A stretch of DNA of 64,000 nt from Streptomyces smyrnaeus. Lineage in GTDB: Bacteria > Actinomycetota > Actinomycetes > Streptomycetales > Streptomycetaceae. Shown in pieces: positions 44,019 through 52,647 of the stretch (the stretch's first letter is position 1; each line of letters starts with the position of its first letter). Below the pieces are notes generated by a model. The model ran no database searches. It worked only from the letters and a program-made list of their open reading frames with translations, and was not told the origin of the DNA. Both the position numbers and the translations under genes were made by a program. The stretch is taken from contig NZ_JAFFZM010000015.1 in the NCBI RefSeq assembly GCF_017676345.1, forward strand, positions 124,001 through 188,000, read 5' to 3'.

Positions 44019-46103
44019 GTGTCCATGCTCCTGCTGAAGCTCTCGGCGGAAGACCTGCTCACCCTGGACGAACGGCATCGCATGGTGCCGCACCTCGCCG
44101 AGCGGTGGAAGCGCTTCCGGAAGAATGACGCCTCCGACGGGGAGCGCGCCGCCTGGGCGGAGAGCCTGGTGGAACTGGCCCGCGTCATGGTGGACGCCGG
44201 CCGTGGACATGTCGAGATGGTCGTCGAGTGCGCCGCCACCATCGGACAGAGCCCCAAGAGCGTGCCCACCATCGATGTGGTGCTCCTCGGTAGCCATCCC
44301 GAGACCGAGGGTCTCTCGGTGCAGCTTGTCGAGCTGAAGCGGTGGTCGTCGGTGACGCAGGTGGACTCCGCCACTGCCACGGAAGTCGTCGTGCCGGGGA
44401 TGGGTAAGAAGCCGCACCCTGCACTGCAACTCGAGGCGAACTACCAACGCTTCGTGGGCGAGACCGGCCCTTTGCGCAAGCTGTCATTCGAGTGCGGAGG
44501 CTTCACCTACCTGCACAACGCGACGGAGGAATCGATTCAGCCGCTGCTGGGCATCAATGCGCCGATGGGCGCGTACTCCGCCGTCTACACGCGGGACAGG
44601 CGTGAGCAACTGATGAAGGACCTGCGGAAGCACTTCGGCGGGGACAGCGGGTACTCCTACGCCGAGATCCTGCTTCGCCGGATGGGTGTCCGGAACACAC
44701 CGCTGCTCGACGCGATGATCATGTCGAGAGGCGAAGACACCGTCTTCACCCTGCGGCGGGAGCAGCGGAGGGTGGCGGACCATGTCAAGGACAGGGCCGC
44801 GAAGGTGCTGGGCGAAAACGCCACGGACCTCGAGCGGGCGGTGTTCGTCGTCACGGGCGGTGCGGGCACCGGAAAGAGCGCCATCGGTCTGCAACTCAAG
44901 GCTGAGTTCGAAGCAGCAGGATTGGAGGTCCGCTATGCGAGCGGGTCCAGAGCCTTCAACGGTGCGATGCAGCGGCACGTGGGTTACGGTGACCGCGAGT
45001 TCCAGGAGAGCTTCACCTACTTCAGTAGCTTCATGAACCCTCCCGAGGAGCCTCTGGACGTCCTGATCTGCGATGAAGCGCATCGGCTCAGGGAGATCTC
45101 CGAGACCCGATCAGGCGAGAAGGGTGCAAAGCCACAAGTCGAAGAAATCCTGGACGCTTCTCGAGTCGCCGTGTTCTTCCTCGATGAGGGGCAGTCGGTA
45201 CGGCCGAACGAAGTCGGCACCCAACAGTTCATCGTGGACGCCGCCGAAAAGTACGGAGCCCCGGTCGTTCCTCTCGACCTGCGGGCACAGTACCGGTGCG
45301 GAGGCAGCGATGCCTACGTGAACTGGGTCCATGACCTCCTCGGCCTCTCGGGCAAGGAACCGGGGAAATGGGTCCCCGACGGGCTGATGCATATCGAGGT
45401 CGCCGATTCACCGGAAGAAATGGAAAGGATCGTCCACGCGGAAGCCCGTGCCGGGGCAACTGCCCGCATGGTTGCCGGGTTCTGCTGGCCCTGGAACCCA
45501 CCGCAGGGTAAGGAGAAACGCCTCGTGGCCGATGTACGCATCGGCGACTGGCACCGCCCGTGGAACGCGAAGGGCGACAGCTACTGTGAGAACGGCGCTG
45601 TTCCTCCGGGCACGCTGTGGTCCGTCCACGAAGGGGGCATCGGTCAGATCGGATGCGTATATACCGCGCAGGGGCTCGAGTGGGACTGGTGCGGCGTCAT
45701 CATGGGCGACGACATGGTGAGGCGGGACGGTCAGTGGGTGTTCCAGCGGGGAAAGCGGAGGACGGACAAGGAGACCGGGTACAGGCGCGTAGCCGTACCG
45801 GGTTCGCTGGACGATGAAGTCCGGAACAGCAACCTCAGTGATGAGGAGTTTCGTCAGTGCGTCCGCAACGCCTACCACGTGCTGCTGACCCGAGCCAGCC
45901 GGGCCACGGTGCTCTATTCAACGGACGAAGAGACGCGAGCGTACCTGAAGGAGCTGGTCGGCGAGGTTCAGATCCATGGGTTGCGGCCTTCCTGGCAGGA
46001 ACTCCCACCGGCGCTGCGGGTCCCGCACCAGAAGCGACCGGAACATCGACGCCCCGGTAAGAAGAAGCCCCAAGCCCCGGAGGGCCAGGACCCTCTCTTT
46101 TGA
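44019..46103 (+). CDS. PD-(D/E)xK-like nuclease fused to DUF2075 helicase (paralogue 2)
   Basis: A 694-residue paralogue of the preceding gene. The nuclease pattern is D86 (TIDVVLLG), E105-x-K107 (LVELKRW). The helicase has Walker A GGAGTGKS (280-287), DEAH (352-355), QYRCGGSDAY, GCVYTAQGLEWDW and VLLTRAS. The C-terminus has a basic tail (PGKKKPQAPEGQDP). GTG at 44019 is set by the GGGGGGA ribosome site within the leader hairpin; ATG at 44025 is a possible alternative. Two diverged copies side by side, each with the same leader, suggests a functional pair rather than a recent duplication. Substrate and trigger are unknown. Confidence 0.82.
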   Translation: MSMLLLKLSAEDLLTLDERHRMVPHLAERWKRFRKNDASDGERAAWAESLVELARVMVDAGRGHVEMVVECAATIGQSPKSVPTIDVVLLGSHPETEGLSVQLVELKRWSSVTQVDSATATEVVVPGMGKKPHPALQLEANYQRFVGETGPLRKLSFECGGFTYLHNATEESIQPLLGINAPMGAYSAVYTRDRREQLMKDLRKHFGGDSGYSYAEILLRRMGVRNTPLLDAMIMSRGEDTVFTLRREQRRVADHVKDRAAKVLGENATDLERAVFVVTGGAGTGKSAIGLQLKAEFEAAGLEVRYASGSRAFNGAMQRHVGYGDREFQESFTYFSSFMNPPEEPLDVLICDEAHRLREISETRSGEKGAKPQVEEILDASRVAVFFLDEGQSVRPNEVGTQQFIVDAAEKYGAPVVPLDLRAQYRCGGSDAYVNWVHDLLGLSGKEPGKWVPDGLMHIEVADSPEEMERIVHAEARAGATARMVAGFCWPWNPPQGKEKRLVADVRIGDWHRPWNAKGDSYCENGAVPPGTLWSVHEGGIGQIGCVYTAQGLEWDWCGVIMGDDMVRRDGQWVFQRGKRRTDKETGYRRVAVPGSLDDEVRNSNLSDEEFRQCVRNAYHVLLTRASRATVLYSTDEETRAYLKELVGEVQIHGLRPSWQELPPALRVPHQKRPEHRRPGKKKPQAPEGQDPLF

Positions 46104-46140
46104 GGTCTGTCCGACTACGGCACCTCGGGAGAGCGAAGAG

Positions 46141-46168
46141 ACGTGGCGGGTTCCCGGACCCGCCACGT
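46141..46168. terminator. Bidirectional hairpin terminator
   Basis: Perfect 11-bp arms (ACGTGGCGGGT at 46141-46151, ACCCGCCACGT at 46158-46168, loop TCCCGG). It lies between the paralogue 2 stop and the stop of the small convergent gene. Confidence 0.8.
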
Positions 46169-46174
46169 GCCGCC

Positions 46175-46306
46175 TCAGAAGAGGAGGCGGGAGACTGCCG
46201 CCGCCAGTGCCGTCGCCAGCACATTGGTGACGGTCTTGGTGGCGACGTCGAGGAGGACCTTGCGGATCCACACACGACGCGCAGACTTGTACTCGACCGG
46301 GTTCAT
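46175..46306 (-). CDS. 43-residue small protein with C-terminal helix
   Basis: A short gene facing the nuclease-helicase pair. The product starts MNPVEYKSARRVWIRKVLLD, a basic amphipathic segment, and ends in a hydrophobic helix VTNVLATALAAAVSRLLF. ATG at 46306 has a GTGGAG ribosome site about 6 bases upstream. A basic N-terminus plus one membrane-type helix is the layout of many small membrane-active proteins (type I toxin-like or phage-like), but I know no family for it. It ends 7 bases from the shared terminator. Upstream, a perfect hairpin at 46342-46365 may end an earlier transcript. Confidence 0.55.
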   Translation of the reverse strand: MNPVEYKSARRVWIRKVLLDVATKTVTNVLATALAAAVSRLLF

Positions 46307-46341
46307 ATACCACTCCACAGATGAGTCGGCGGAATGGTGAA

Positions 46342-46365
46342 GCAGTTGCCCCACCGGGCAACTGC
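46342..46365 (-). terminator. Perfect 10-bp hairpin upstream of the 43-residue gene
   Basis: GCAGTTGCCC (46342-46351) pairs with GGGCAACTGC (46356-46365), 4-base loop. On the minus strand it follows the DUF1266-like pseudogene by about 155 bases and precedes the small gene by 36, so it can serve as a terminator or attenuator. Confidence 0.6.
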
Positions 46366-46519
46366 AGTGGTGCCGTACTGTTCAGCACGGCGGACCATTC
46401 GCTCGCACTCAGTGCAGTGGATCAGAACTCGGGCCTCGTACCTTCCGGGAAGGTGCGCAGCGTAAACATCCTAGCCCATAAGGGCGTTGGGCTCGGGGTC
46501 CTGAGGCTCTCGCCGAACG

Positions 46520-47049
46520 TCACCCTCGCAGCGGCACCGTCGTCCAAGAGCTCTTCCGGTGGGTCGTCAGCAGGCGGTGGGAGGCGCGGACCTCGCGGTA
46601 CCAGGAGCCGAGAGTGTCCTCGTCGAAGTGGAGGCAGCGGCCCAGGACGTAGCCGAGGGAGAAGTCGGTCCAGGTGTCGTACTCCTCGGCGGCTGCGGCG
46701 CCGATGGCGCGGAGTGCTTCGCGGGCCTCCTCGGGGCGGCCAGGGTGCGACGGACGTGGGCGTGCGGGGCGAGGAGGCCGTCCTCGCGGAAGCGGGCCTC
46801 GTAGCGCGGTATGCGGGCGAGGACCTCGTGCGCCGCAGCGACGGCGCCGGACAGTTCGGGGTGGTGGGGGCCCAGTTGGTCCACCAGCAGGCGGCCGATG
46901 GCGTCGCGCCACGCCTGCTCGGTGACCGGGGCGCCCTCCTGCCGTACCAGGAGGGCTGCCCGCGCGCCCATGGCCATGTCCCACAGCGGGGTGGAGACCT
47001 GCGGGTCCGTCTCGCCGCCCGAGCGGGACGTCCGCAACCGGTTGCCCAC
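46520..47049 (-). pseudogene. Frameshifted DUF1266-like protein gene
   Basis: Two frames together make one protein. The first part (from about GTG 47049) has AWRDAIGRLLVDQLGPHHPE, RIPRYEARFREDGLLAPHAHVRR; the second, one frame over, has GRPEEAREALRAIGAAAAEE, YDTWTDFSLGYVLGRCLHFD, SWYREVRASHRLLTTH. The second part resembles the C-terminal half of DUF1266 proteins (function unknown). The frames meet near 46735-46745; intact relatives have more residues between, so a small deletion accompanied the frameshift. No single frame encodes the whole protein. Confidence 0.6.
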
Positions 47050-47144
47050 CCAGGAAGGATCGGCGACCTGCGCAGAAAACCGAACACCCTGGGCCCCGTG
47101 TGAAACCGAACCGTGCCGCGACCGTTGGAGCGTAGCCGGAGTGG

Positions 47145-48701
47145 TCACGGGTGGGGCCCCGCACCTGTGGGGTCGTCCGGTTCGGGGGTTTCCCCCTGTT
47201 CGTCCGCCGCCCGGTGGCGTTCCGCAGCCAGTGCCGTCACCCGGTGTCGTACGGCGTGCCAGCCCGCCCACAGGGCGGCGGCGATCAGGGGGAGGCAGGC
47301 CACCGTCCAGGTGCCGATGTCGCCGTCGGAGGCCATCAGTACGACGACCAGCAGCAGGAAGGCGAGCGTCAGGTACGAGGTGAAGGGCGAGCCCGGCAGG
47401 TGGAAGCCGCCGTCCTTGGCGCGGCCCTCTCGCACTCGGCGGCGCAGCGCGAGCTGGCACAGGATGATCACCGCCCAGGTGCCGATCATCGTGACGGCGG
47501 AGAAGTTCAGCACGATGGAGAAGGCGCGCTCGGGGACGACGTAGTTGAGGGCGATGCCGAGCAGGTAGCAGGAGGCGGTGAGCAGGATGCCGCCGAACGG
47601 CACGTGCCTGCTGTTCATCTTCGTCGTGAAGTGCGGTGCTGATCCGGCGAGCCCCATGGAGCGCAGGGTGCGCCCTGTCGAGTACAGGCCGGAGTTGCAG
47701 CTGGAGAGCGCTGCGGTGAGCACGACGAAGTTCATGATCTGCCCGGCGCCGGGGACGCCGATGCGGCTCATCAGTGTCACGAACGGCGACTCGTCGCCGC
47801 TGTAGGCGCTCCAGGGGAGCAGCAGGACGAGCAGCAGTACCGAGCCCACGTAGAAGACGACGATGCGCCAGGAGACCGCGTTGATGGCCTTCGGGATGAC
47901 CGTCCGCGGGTTCTTCGTCTCGCCCGCGGTGATGCCGACCATCTCGATCGCCGCGTAGGAGAAGACCACCCCCTGCACCACCACCAGGGCGGCCACGAAG
48001 CCGTGCGGCAGCATCCCGCCGTGGTCGGTGATCAGCTGTGGTCCGCCCGCATGTCCCTGTACCGGGTGGCGGCCGGCGAGCAGCCAGCAGCCGACGGCCA
48101 GGAACGCGATGATGGCGGCGACCTTGACCAGCGCGAACCAGAACTCGAACTCGCCGAACCAGCGCACCGATATCAGGTTCGCGCCCAGCACCACCAGCAG
48201 GGCGAACAGCGCCAGCGTCCACTGGGGAATGGCACGCAGCGCGCTCCAGTAGTGCAGATAGACGGCGACCGCGGTGATCTCCGCGATGCCGCTGCAGATC
48301 CAGTGCAGGAAGTACACCCAGCCCGCCACGAAGGCGGCTTTCTCGCCGCCCAGCAGCTCTCTGGAGTACGAGACGAACGAGCCGGACGTCGGCCGGTGCA
48401 TCACCAGTTCGCCCATGGCGCGGGCGATGAAGAAGGCGAACAGGCCGGTGACGGCGAAGACGACGACCAGCGACGGACCCGCGGAGCGCAGCCGCTCACC
48501 CGTACCGAGGAACAGTCCGGTACCGATCGCGCCGCCCACGGCGATCATTTGCACCTGTCTGTTGCGCAGGCCCGACGCGTAGCCGTCCTCGCGCACCAGC
48601 GTCCCCCGGGTGGGCCGGTGGGCTGCTGCGGGGGCGGATGCGGGAGGAACGGGGGACTCGGTGGTCGCCCCGTCCGCGCGGGTGTCGGCTCCGTGCGCCA
48701 T
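47145..48701 (-). CDS. ansP: AnsP-like amino-acid permease
   Basis: A 518-residue APC-superfamily permease with 12 helices. It closely follows L-asparagine permease AnsP: IAVGGAIGTGLFLGTGERLR, GELVMHRPTSGSFVSYSREL, GISVRWFGEFEFWFALVKVAA-like segment (ISVRWFGEFEFWFALVK), AIEMVGITAGETKNP and NSGLYSTGRTLRSMG. These mark the amino-acid transporter (AAT) subfamily; asparagine is the best guess, related amino acids are possible. ATG at 48701 has GGAGAA about 8 bases upstream. The N-terminal 40 residues are disordered. It lies downstream of a PLP decarboxylase gene, which could use an imported amino acid. Confidence 0.83.
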   Translation of the reverse strand: MAHGADTRADGATTESPVPPASAPAAAHRPTRGTLVREDGYASGLRNRQVQMIAVGGAIGTGLFLGTGERLRSAGPSLVVVFAVTGLFAFFIARAMGELVMHRPTSGSFVSYSRELLGGEKAAFVAGWVYFLHWICSGIAEITAVAVYLHYWSALRAIPQWTLALFALLVVLGANLISVRWFGEFEFWFALVKVAAIIAFLAVGCWLLAGRHPVQGHAGGPQLITDHGGMLPHGFVAALVVVQGVVFSYAAIEMVGITAGETKNPRTVIPKAINAVSWRIVVFYVGSVLLLVLLLPWSAYSGDESPFVTLMSRIGVPGAGQIMNFVVLTAALSSCNSGLYSTGRTLRSMGLAGSAPHFTTKMNSRHVPFGGILLTASCYLLGIALNYVVPERAFSIVLNFSAVTMIGTWAVIILCQLALRRRVREGRAKDGGFHLPGSPFTSYLTLAFLLLVVVLMASDGDIGTWTVACLPLIAAALWAGWHAVRHRVTALAAERHRAADEQGETPEPDDPTGAGPHP

Positions 48702-48927
48702 GGGTTTCGGTTCTCCGTGGACGGATCGGGGCACACCGAAGCCCCGCACGCCGAACGGCACAAGGGCCAGGACAGCGCACAGGGATGGGTGTGCCTGGTG
48801 GGCAGGCGGGTCGGGGTGGTGCACCGCATCTCGGACGGCGCACCAGCCGCAGGCCGGCCGCGGGACGGTTGCGGTCAGCTGCGGATCGGCCGGAGTCGGT
48901 CGCCTGTGGGTCGGCCCCGGCCGAGGG

Positions 48928-50319
48928 TCACGCGGGTGAGGGCCCGGCGGCGGTGGTGGGCGGGTGCTGACCGCCGGTGCTGGTGTCGGCGGTCAGCGCA
49001 CCGCGCTGTGCGGCGCCGCTGTCGGCCAGCACTTCCTCGAGCTGTTGCGCCGGTCGCACCAGTGAGAAGCGGATGCGGCCGTCAGCGGCGCGCCAGAACC
49101 CGTGAACGGCGGGCCGGGGCAGGCTGTTGTACTGGAAGGGCGTCGAGAAGTAGTAGGCGCCCGTGTCCCAAAGGGCCACCACATCGCCCGGTGACAGCTC
49201 GGGCAGTGCCCTCTCGCGTGCCATCAGGTCCCCGGCGAAGCAGCAGGGACCGGCCACGTCCTGCACCACCTCGGGTGCGTCCTTGGGTGCGCCCTTGGCG
49301 TCGAAGGCGCCGACCCGGAGGGGCCATGACTCGGGGGCGAACGCGGTACGGGTCGCCACGTGCGCTCCCGCGTGGGTGACGGCGATCCGCCGGCCGCCGG
49401 AGCTCTTGGTGTACTCCACCGATGCGGCGATGAAGCCCTGTTTGGCCAGCAGCGACCGGCCGAACTCGGTGACGACGGTGTACCGCCCGTCGAACAGCCC
49501 CGGCACGGTGCGGCGCAGCAGTTGGGCGTAGGTGTCGAAGGACGGCTCGGTCTCGTCGCCCGCGAAGTTCACCGGGAGGCCGCCGCCGATGTCGAGGGTG
49601 TCGATCTGCTGTCTGCCCGCGGCGCGGTTGATCTGCTCGGCGAGCTCGAAGACGACCCGTACCGACTCGGCCATCAGCTCCAGCGGTACGCCCTGCGAAC
49701 CGGTGTGGGTGTGCAGCCGGGTCAGCCAGGGGCGGGCCAGGCAGCTGTCGACGATCCACTGCTCGACACCCTCGTCGCGCAGCCCGATCCCGAACTTGGA
49801 GGTGGCTGTCGCGGTGCTCATCGCGCCGATGGAGCCGGTGCCCACCTGCGGGTTGATCCGCAGCCCGACGGGTGCGCCGGGGTCCTGTCCCGCAGCGGTG
49901 CGCGCGGCGACGAGCGCATCCAGGCGGGCCAGTTCCTGGGCGTTGTCGGCGTTGACCGCGACGCCGGTCTCCAGGGCGTCGCGCAGCTCGGCCACGGTCT
50001 TGGCGGGGGAGTCGAAGACGGTCCGGGAGGCCGGAACACCTGCCGCGCGGGCGAGCGCCAGCTCACCCGGGCTCGCCACCTCGCAGCCGACTCCTTCGTC
50101 GGCCAGCAGCTCCAGTACGGGCACCAGCGCGCCCGCCTTGACGGCGAAGGTGTGCAGCACGGGGGAGGGGCCGGTGAACGCCGTGTGCAACTGCCGGGCG
50201 GTCTCCCTGATGCCTTGCACGTCCAGCAGGGCGACGACCGGCGCTTCCGGGCCGAGCAGTCCCTCACGGGTCGCTGCGGCGATCGCGTCCTGCCTGCGTG
50301 CCACAGCGTCCAGCACCAT
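48928..50319 (-). CDS. Group IV PLP-dependent decarboxylase (LysA/ornithine-type)
   Basis: A 463-residue alanine-racemase-fold decarboxylase. The PLP lysine is in LHTFAVKAGALVPVL. GCEVASPGELALA, HTHTGSQG, DTLDIGGGLPVNF and the C-terminal CCFAGDLMARERALPELSPGDVVALWDTGAYYFST follow the pattern of meso-diaminopimelate and ornithine decarboxylases. In DapDC the C-terminal motif has C-E-S-x-D; here it is CCFAGD, so the natural substrate probably differs from DAP. ATG at 50319 has AGGAAGGAG 7 bases upstream. Downstream lies an AnsP-like permease, upstream a PucR-type regulator, so an amino-acid utilisation unit is likely. The long upstream gap holds strong repeats. Confidence 0.82.
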   Translation of the reverse strand: MVLDAVARRQDAIAAATREGLLGPEAPVVALLDVQGIRETARQLHTAFTGPSPVLHTFAVKAGALVPVLELLADEGVGCEVASPGELALARAAGVPASRTVFDSPAKTVAELRDALETGVAVNADNAQELARLDALVAARTAAGQDPGAPVGLRINPQVGTGSIGAMSTATATSKFGIGLRDEGVEQWIVDSCLARPWLTRLHTHTGSQGVPLELMAESVRVVFELAEQINRAAGRQQIDTLDIGGGLPVNFAGDETEPSFDTYAQLLRRTVPGLFDGRYTVVTEFGRSLLAKQGFIAASVEYTKSSGGRRIAVTHAGAHVATRTAFAPESWPLRVGAFDAKGAPKDAPEVVQDVAGPCCFAGDLMARERALPELSPGDVVALWDTGAYYFSTPFQYNSLPRPAVHGFWRAADGRIRFSLVRPAQQLEEVLADSGAAQRGALTADTSTGGQHPPTTAAGPSPA

Positions 50320-50380
50320 GTACGGCTCCTTCCTCGTGCGGCTTCCTTGTGCGGCGGTCCCGACCGCGACGGATGCGGGC

Positions 50381-50459
50381 CCGCACCGTCGGGCCCGACG
50401 GTGCGGGGCCGATGGTCGAGGGATCGGGACCGAGGGATCGGGATCTCGGATCGGGACCA
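50381..50459. repeat. 26-bp perfect palindrome followed by GATCGGGA direct repeats
   Basis: 50381-50406 is perfectly self-complementary; its left half is CCGCACCGTCGGG. It is followed by three related units built on GAGGGATCGGGA (from 50416, 50432 and 50447). The group lies about 60-140 bases upstream of the decarboxylase start and is a candidate operator array, perhaps for the PucR-type regulator. Confidence 0.85.
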
Positions 50460-50574
50460 GTCGAACCCGTCCACTCTGCGCCCCGGGAGTGTGCCCTGTC
50501 TGCGGCGGATGGGCCGAAGCTGCGGCCGGGGTCATGGGGTCTGGCACAACGGGTCGACGGCGCACAGGCCGGCA

Positions 50575-50622
50575 TTGTCCTGTCGCACCACAGGGAGGGC
50601 CGACAGTGGTGCGACAGGACAA
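50575..50622 (-). terminator. 17-bp inverted repeat after the pucR-type gene
   Basis: Arms 50575-50591 and 50606-50622 are perfect reverse complements (TTGTCCTGTCGCACCAC and its complement) around a 14-base loop. It starts about 80 bases after the stop at 50704. It is a strong terminator, or a long operator; there is no T-run. Confidence 0.7.
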
Positions 50623-50703
50623 CGCTTCCGCTCGGGTGGCACCGCCGGGTCCCGTGCGGGGGCACCGGTTCCTTGCGGGGTCGCAACGACGCTTCGGCGC
50701 GGC

Positions 50704-52575
50704 TCATGCCGACGGGCCGTCGGGGCGCTGCCCCGCGGGGTAGCGGCCTGCTGCGCGCAGCCCCAACTCGGCCAGCAGCCGCACGTCGGGGTCGTCCAGT
50801 TCGAGCCCGAAGTGGCTGCGCAGTCGGCGCAGCCGGTAGCGCAGGGTGTTGGGGTGGATGCCCAGCTGTCGTGCGGTGCCGGCCACGTCCCCGAAGCTGC
50901 TGAGGTAGGCGGAGAGCGTCTGCGCCAGGTCGGTGCGGTGCTGCTGGTCGTATGCCAGCAGCTCCCGTACCGGACCGTCCACCTGGGGCGTCAGTTCGGC
51001 GACGGCCCGCACGGCCCGCAGGGCGTCCAGCGCCGCCCGTACGTCCGTCTCGTCGGCGACCTCCAGCGGCCCCGGCCCGCCGTCGCCCCGACCGCCTTCG
51101 GGCGCCGCCCGGCTGCCGCCGTACCCCGCGCGCGCCGACTGCTCCCGCAGAACCTGCAGGACGAGATGGGCGCAGGCACGGGATGCGGGCGCCTGTGCCG
51201 GGCCGGACTCGGGCGTGCCGATCGCCACCAGGGGGCGGGCGCCCGCCTCGCGCACCGCGGTGGCCAACTGCAGCGCCAGCCGCCGGGCGCGTCCGGAGAC
51301 GGCAGGGGGCTCGTCCTCCGGGAGGGGCAGCAGTACGTCCAGCCGGTTGTCGGCGCGCAGGGTATAGCCGGCCGGCTGGTGGGCGGTCACCTGGAGCGCG
51401 GCCATCCGCAGCGCCCTGTCCCGCGCCGTCCCGTCCCCGTCCTGTCCTGGCCCGGTCCCTTCGGCGGCGACGGACAGCACGACGCAGGGCGTTCCCGGAG
51501 TGAATCCGAGCGTCGCGGCGGCGGCGCGGGTCTCCCCGGTGCCGTCCAGCAGCGCCCGTACTGCCCGGCGGCGGCGGGTCGAGCCGTTCTGGGTGCGCAA
51601 CCGGTGGTGCAGCAGATGCGGCGCGGCGGTGCGCGCCGCCTCCCGCAGGGCCTGCCGGGCTTCGGGCCGCAACGGGCTGCCGTCGGCGGCCGCCCAGAGG
51701 GAGCCGAGGACCTCGTCACCCGCGCGTACCGCGATGGCCAGCCGCTCGGAGAACCGCTCCTCGGCGGGGCGGTGCACCACGTCGTCCGTCGACCACAGGG
51801 TGCGCAGAAACCCGCTGGCGGCCAGTTCCGCCAGCCGCCACCGGGGCACCTGCTGACCGAGGATCGTCTGCCGGCGCAGCGGGTCGGCGCCGTGCTCGGT
51901 CGGTGAGAAGGCCAGCACCCGCGAGTCCGGGTCCTCGATGGTGATGGCTCCGCCGACCAGTTCGGAGAAGGCCCGCGCCAGTGCGGACAGGTCACCGAGC
52001 GGTACGTCGGTGGGGGACTCCGTGCGGAGCGGGCCGCCGCCGTAGGCGAGCCCTGCCCGCAGCATGCCGATCAGCTCGGTCCACTCGATCCACGGCGCCC
52101 TGGTCAGCAGCGCGGTGGCGGTCTCCTCGGCGACCTCCAGCAGCCGCCGCGACGGCCCGCTCGCCCCGCGCCGTACGACGACGGTGACGGCGCCTGCCCG
52201 CGCGGCCGACCGCAGGACCAGCGGGGCGACGTCGGAGGAGTCGTCCACCCCGGCCGCGATCAGCACCTGCCCCTGGGCCGCGAGCGTCTCTCCGGAGTCG
52301 AACACTCCCACCCCGCGCACGGGGACACCGGTACCGCGGGGGGCCCGCACGACCTCCAGCGCCTCGCCCGCGCCGGTCGCCAGCAGGCTCGCCAGCGTGG
52401 GAGAGGCCTGCTGCGGCTCTGCCGCGGGGGCTGTGTGTGAGAAGGCGGCGGAGGCGGAGGCCGCAGTGGCCGCCGGGCCGCACGGTGCGCCCGGGCCGTC
52501 CGGAGAGCCGGGGGCCGCCGTGTCCGCAGCTGCCGCGGCGGCGTGCGGGCCGTGCGACGGGGTGGAGCTAGGCAT
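50704..52575 (-). CDS. PucR-type transcriptional regulator
   Basis: A 623-residue regulator with an N-terminal PucR-like domain (about 60-165: LASLLATGAGEALEVVRAP, GVGVFDSGETLAAQGQVLIAAG), a central GAF-like domain and a C-terminal PucR HTH (about 545-600: VAGTARQLGIHPNTLRYRLRRL, LDDPDVRLLAELGLR). The first 55 residues are Ala/Pro-rich and disordered. PucR-type proteins activate purine or amino-acid catabolism genes. The adjacent downstream decarboxylase and permease on the same strand are plausible targets. A hairpin after the stop separates their transcripts. Confidence 0.85.
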   Translation of the reverse strand: MPSSTPSHGPHAAAAAADTAAPGSPDGPGAPCGPAATAASASAAFSHTAPAAEPQQASPTLASLLATGAGEALEVVRAPRGTGVPVRGVGVFDSGETLAAQGQVLIAAGVDDSSDVAPLVLRSAARAGAVTVVVRRGASGPSRRLLEVAEETATALLTRAPWIEWTELIGMLRAGLAYGGGPLRTESPTDVPLGDLSALARAFSELVGGAITIEDPDSRVLAFSPTEHGADPLRRQTILGQQVPRWRLAELAASGFLRTLWSTDDVVHRPAEERFSERLAIAVRAGDEVLGSLWAAADGSPLRPEARQALREAARTAAPHLLHHRLRTQNGSTRRRRAVRALLDGTGETRAAAATLGFTPGTPCVVLSVAAEGTGPGQDGDGTARDRALRMAALQVTAHQPAGYTLRADNRLDVLLPLPEDEPPAVSGRARRLALQLATAVREAGARPLVAIGTPESGPAQAPASRACAHLVLQVLREQSARAGYGGSRAAPEGGRGDGGPGPLEVADETDVRAALDALRAVRAVAELTPQVDGPVRELLAYDQQHRTDLAQTLSAYLSSFGDVAGTARQLGIHPNTLRYRLRRLRSHFGLELDDPDVRLLAELGLRAAGRYPAGQRPDGPSA

Positions 52576-52647
52576 GGCTCAAGTGTGGCCCAGCACCCGG
52601 AGGGGACGGGGCGGCGGTGCCAGGAGTCCGGCGGGGCCCCAGCGGCG

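Larger units (their letters stand above)
50320..50703. other. 384-bp regulatory gap with palindromes
   Basis: No gene. The region holds the promoter of the decarboxylase gene and the end of the pucR-type gene, with a 26-bp palindrome, a GATCGGGA repeat group and a long hairpin listed separately. Confidence 0.6.
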
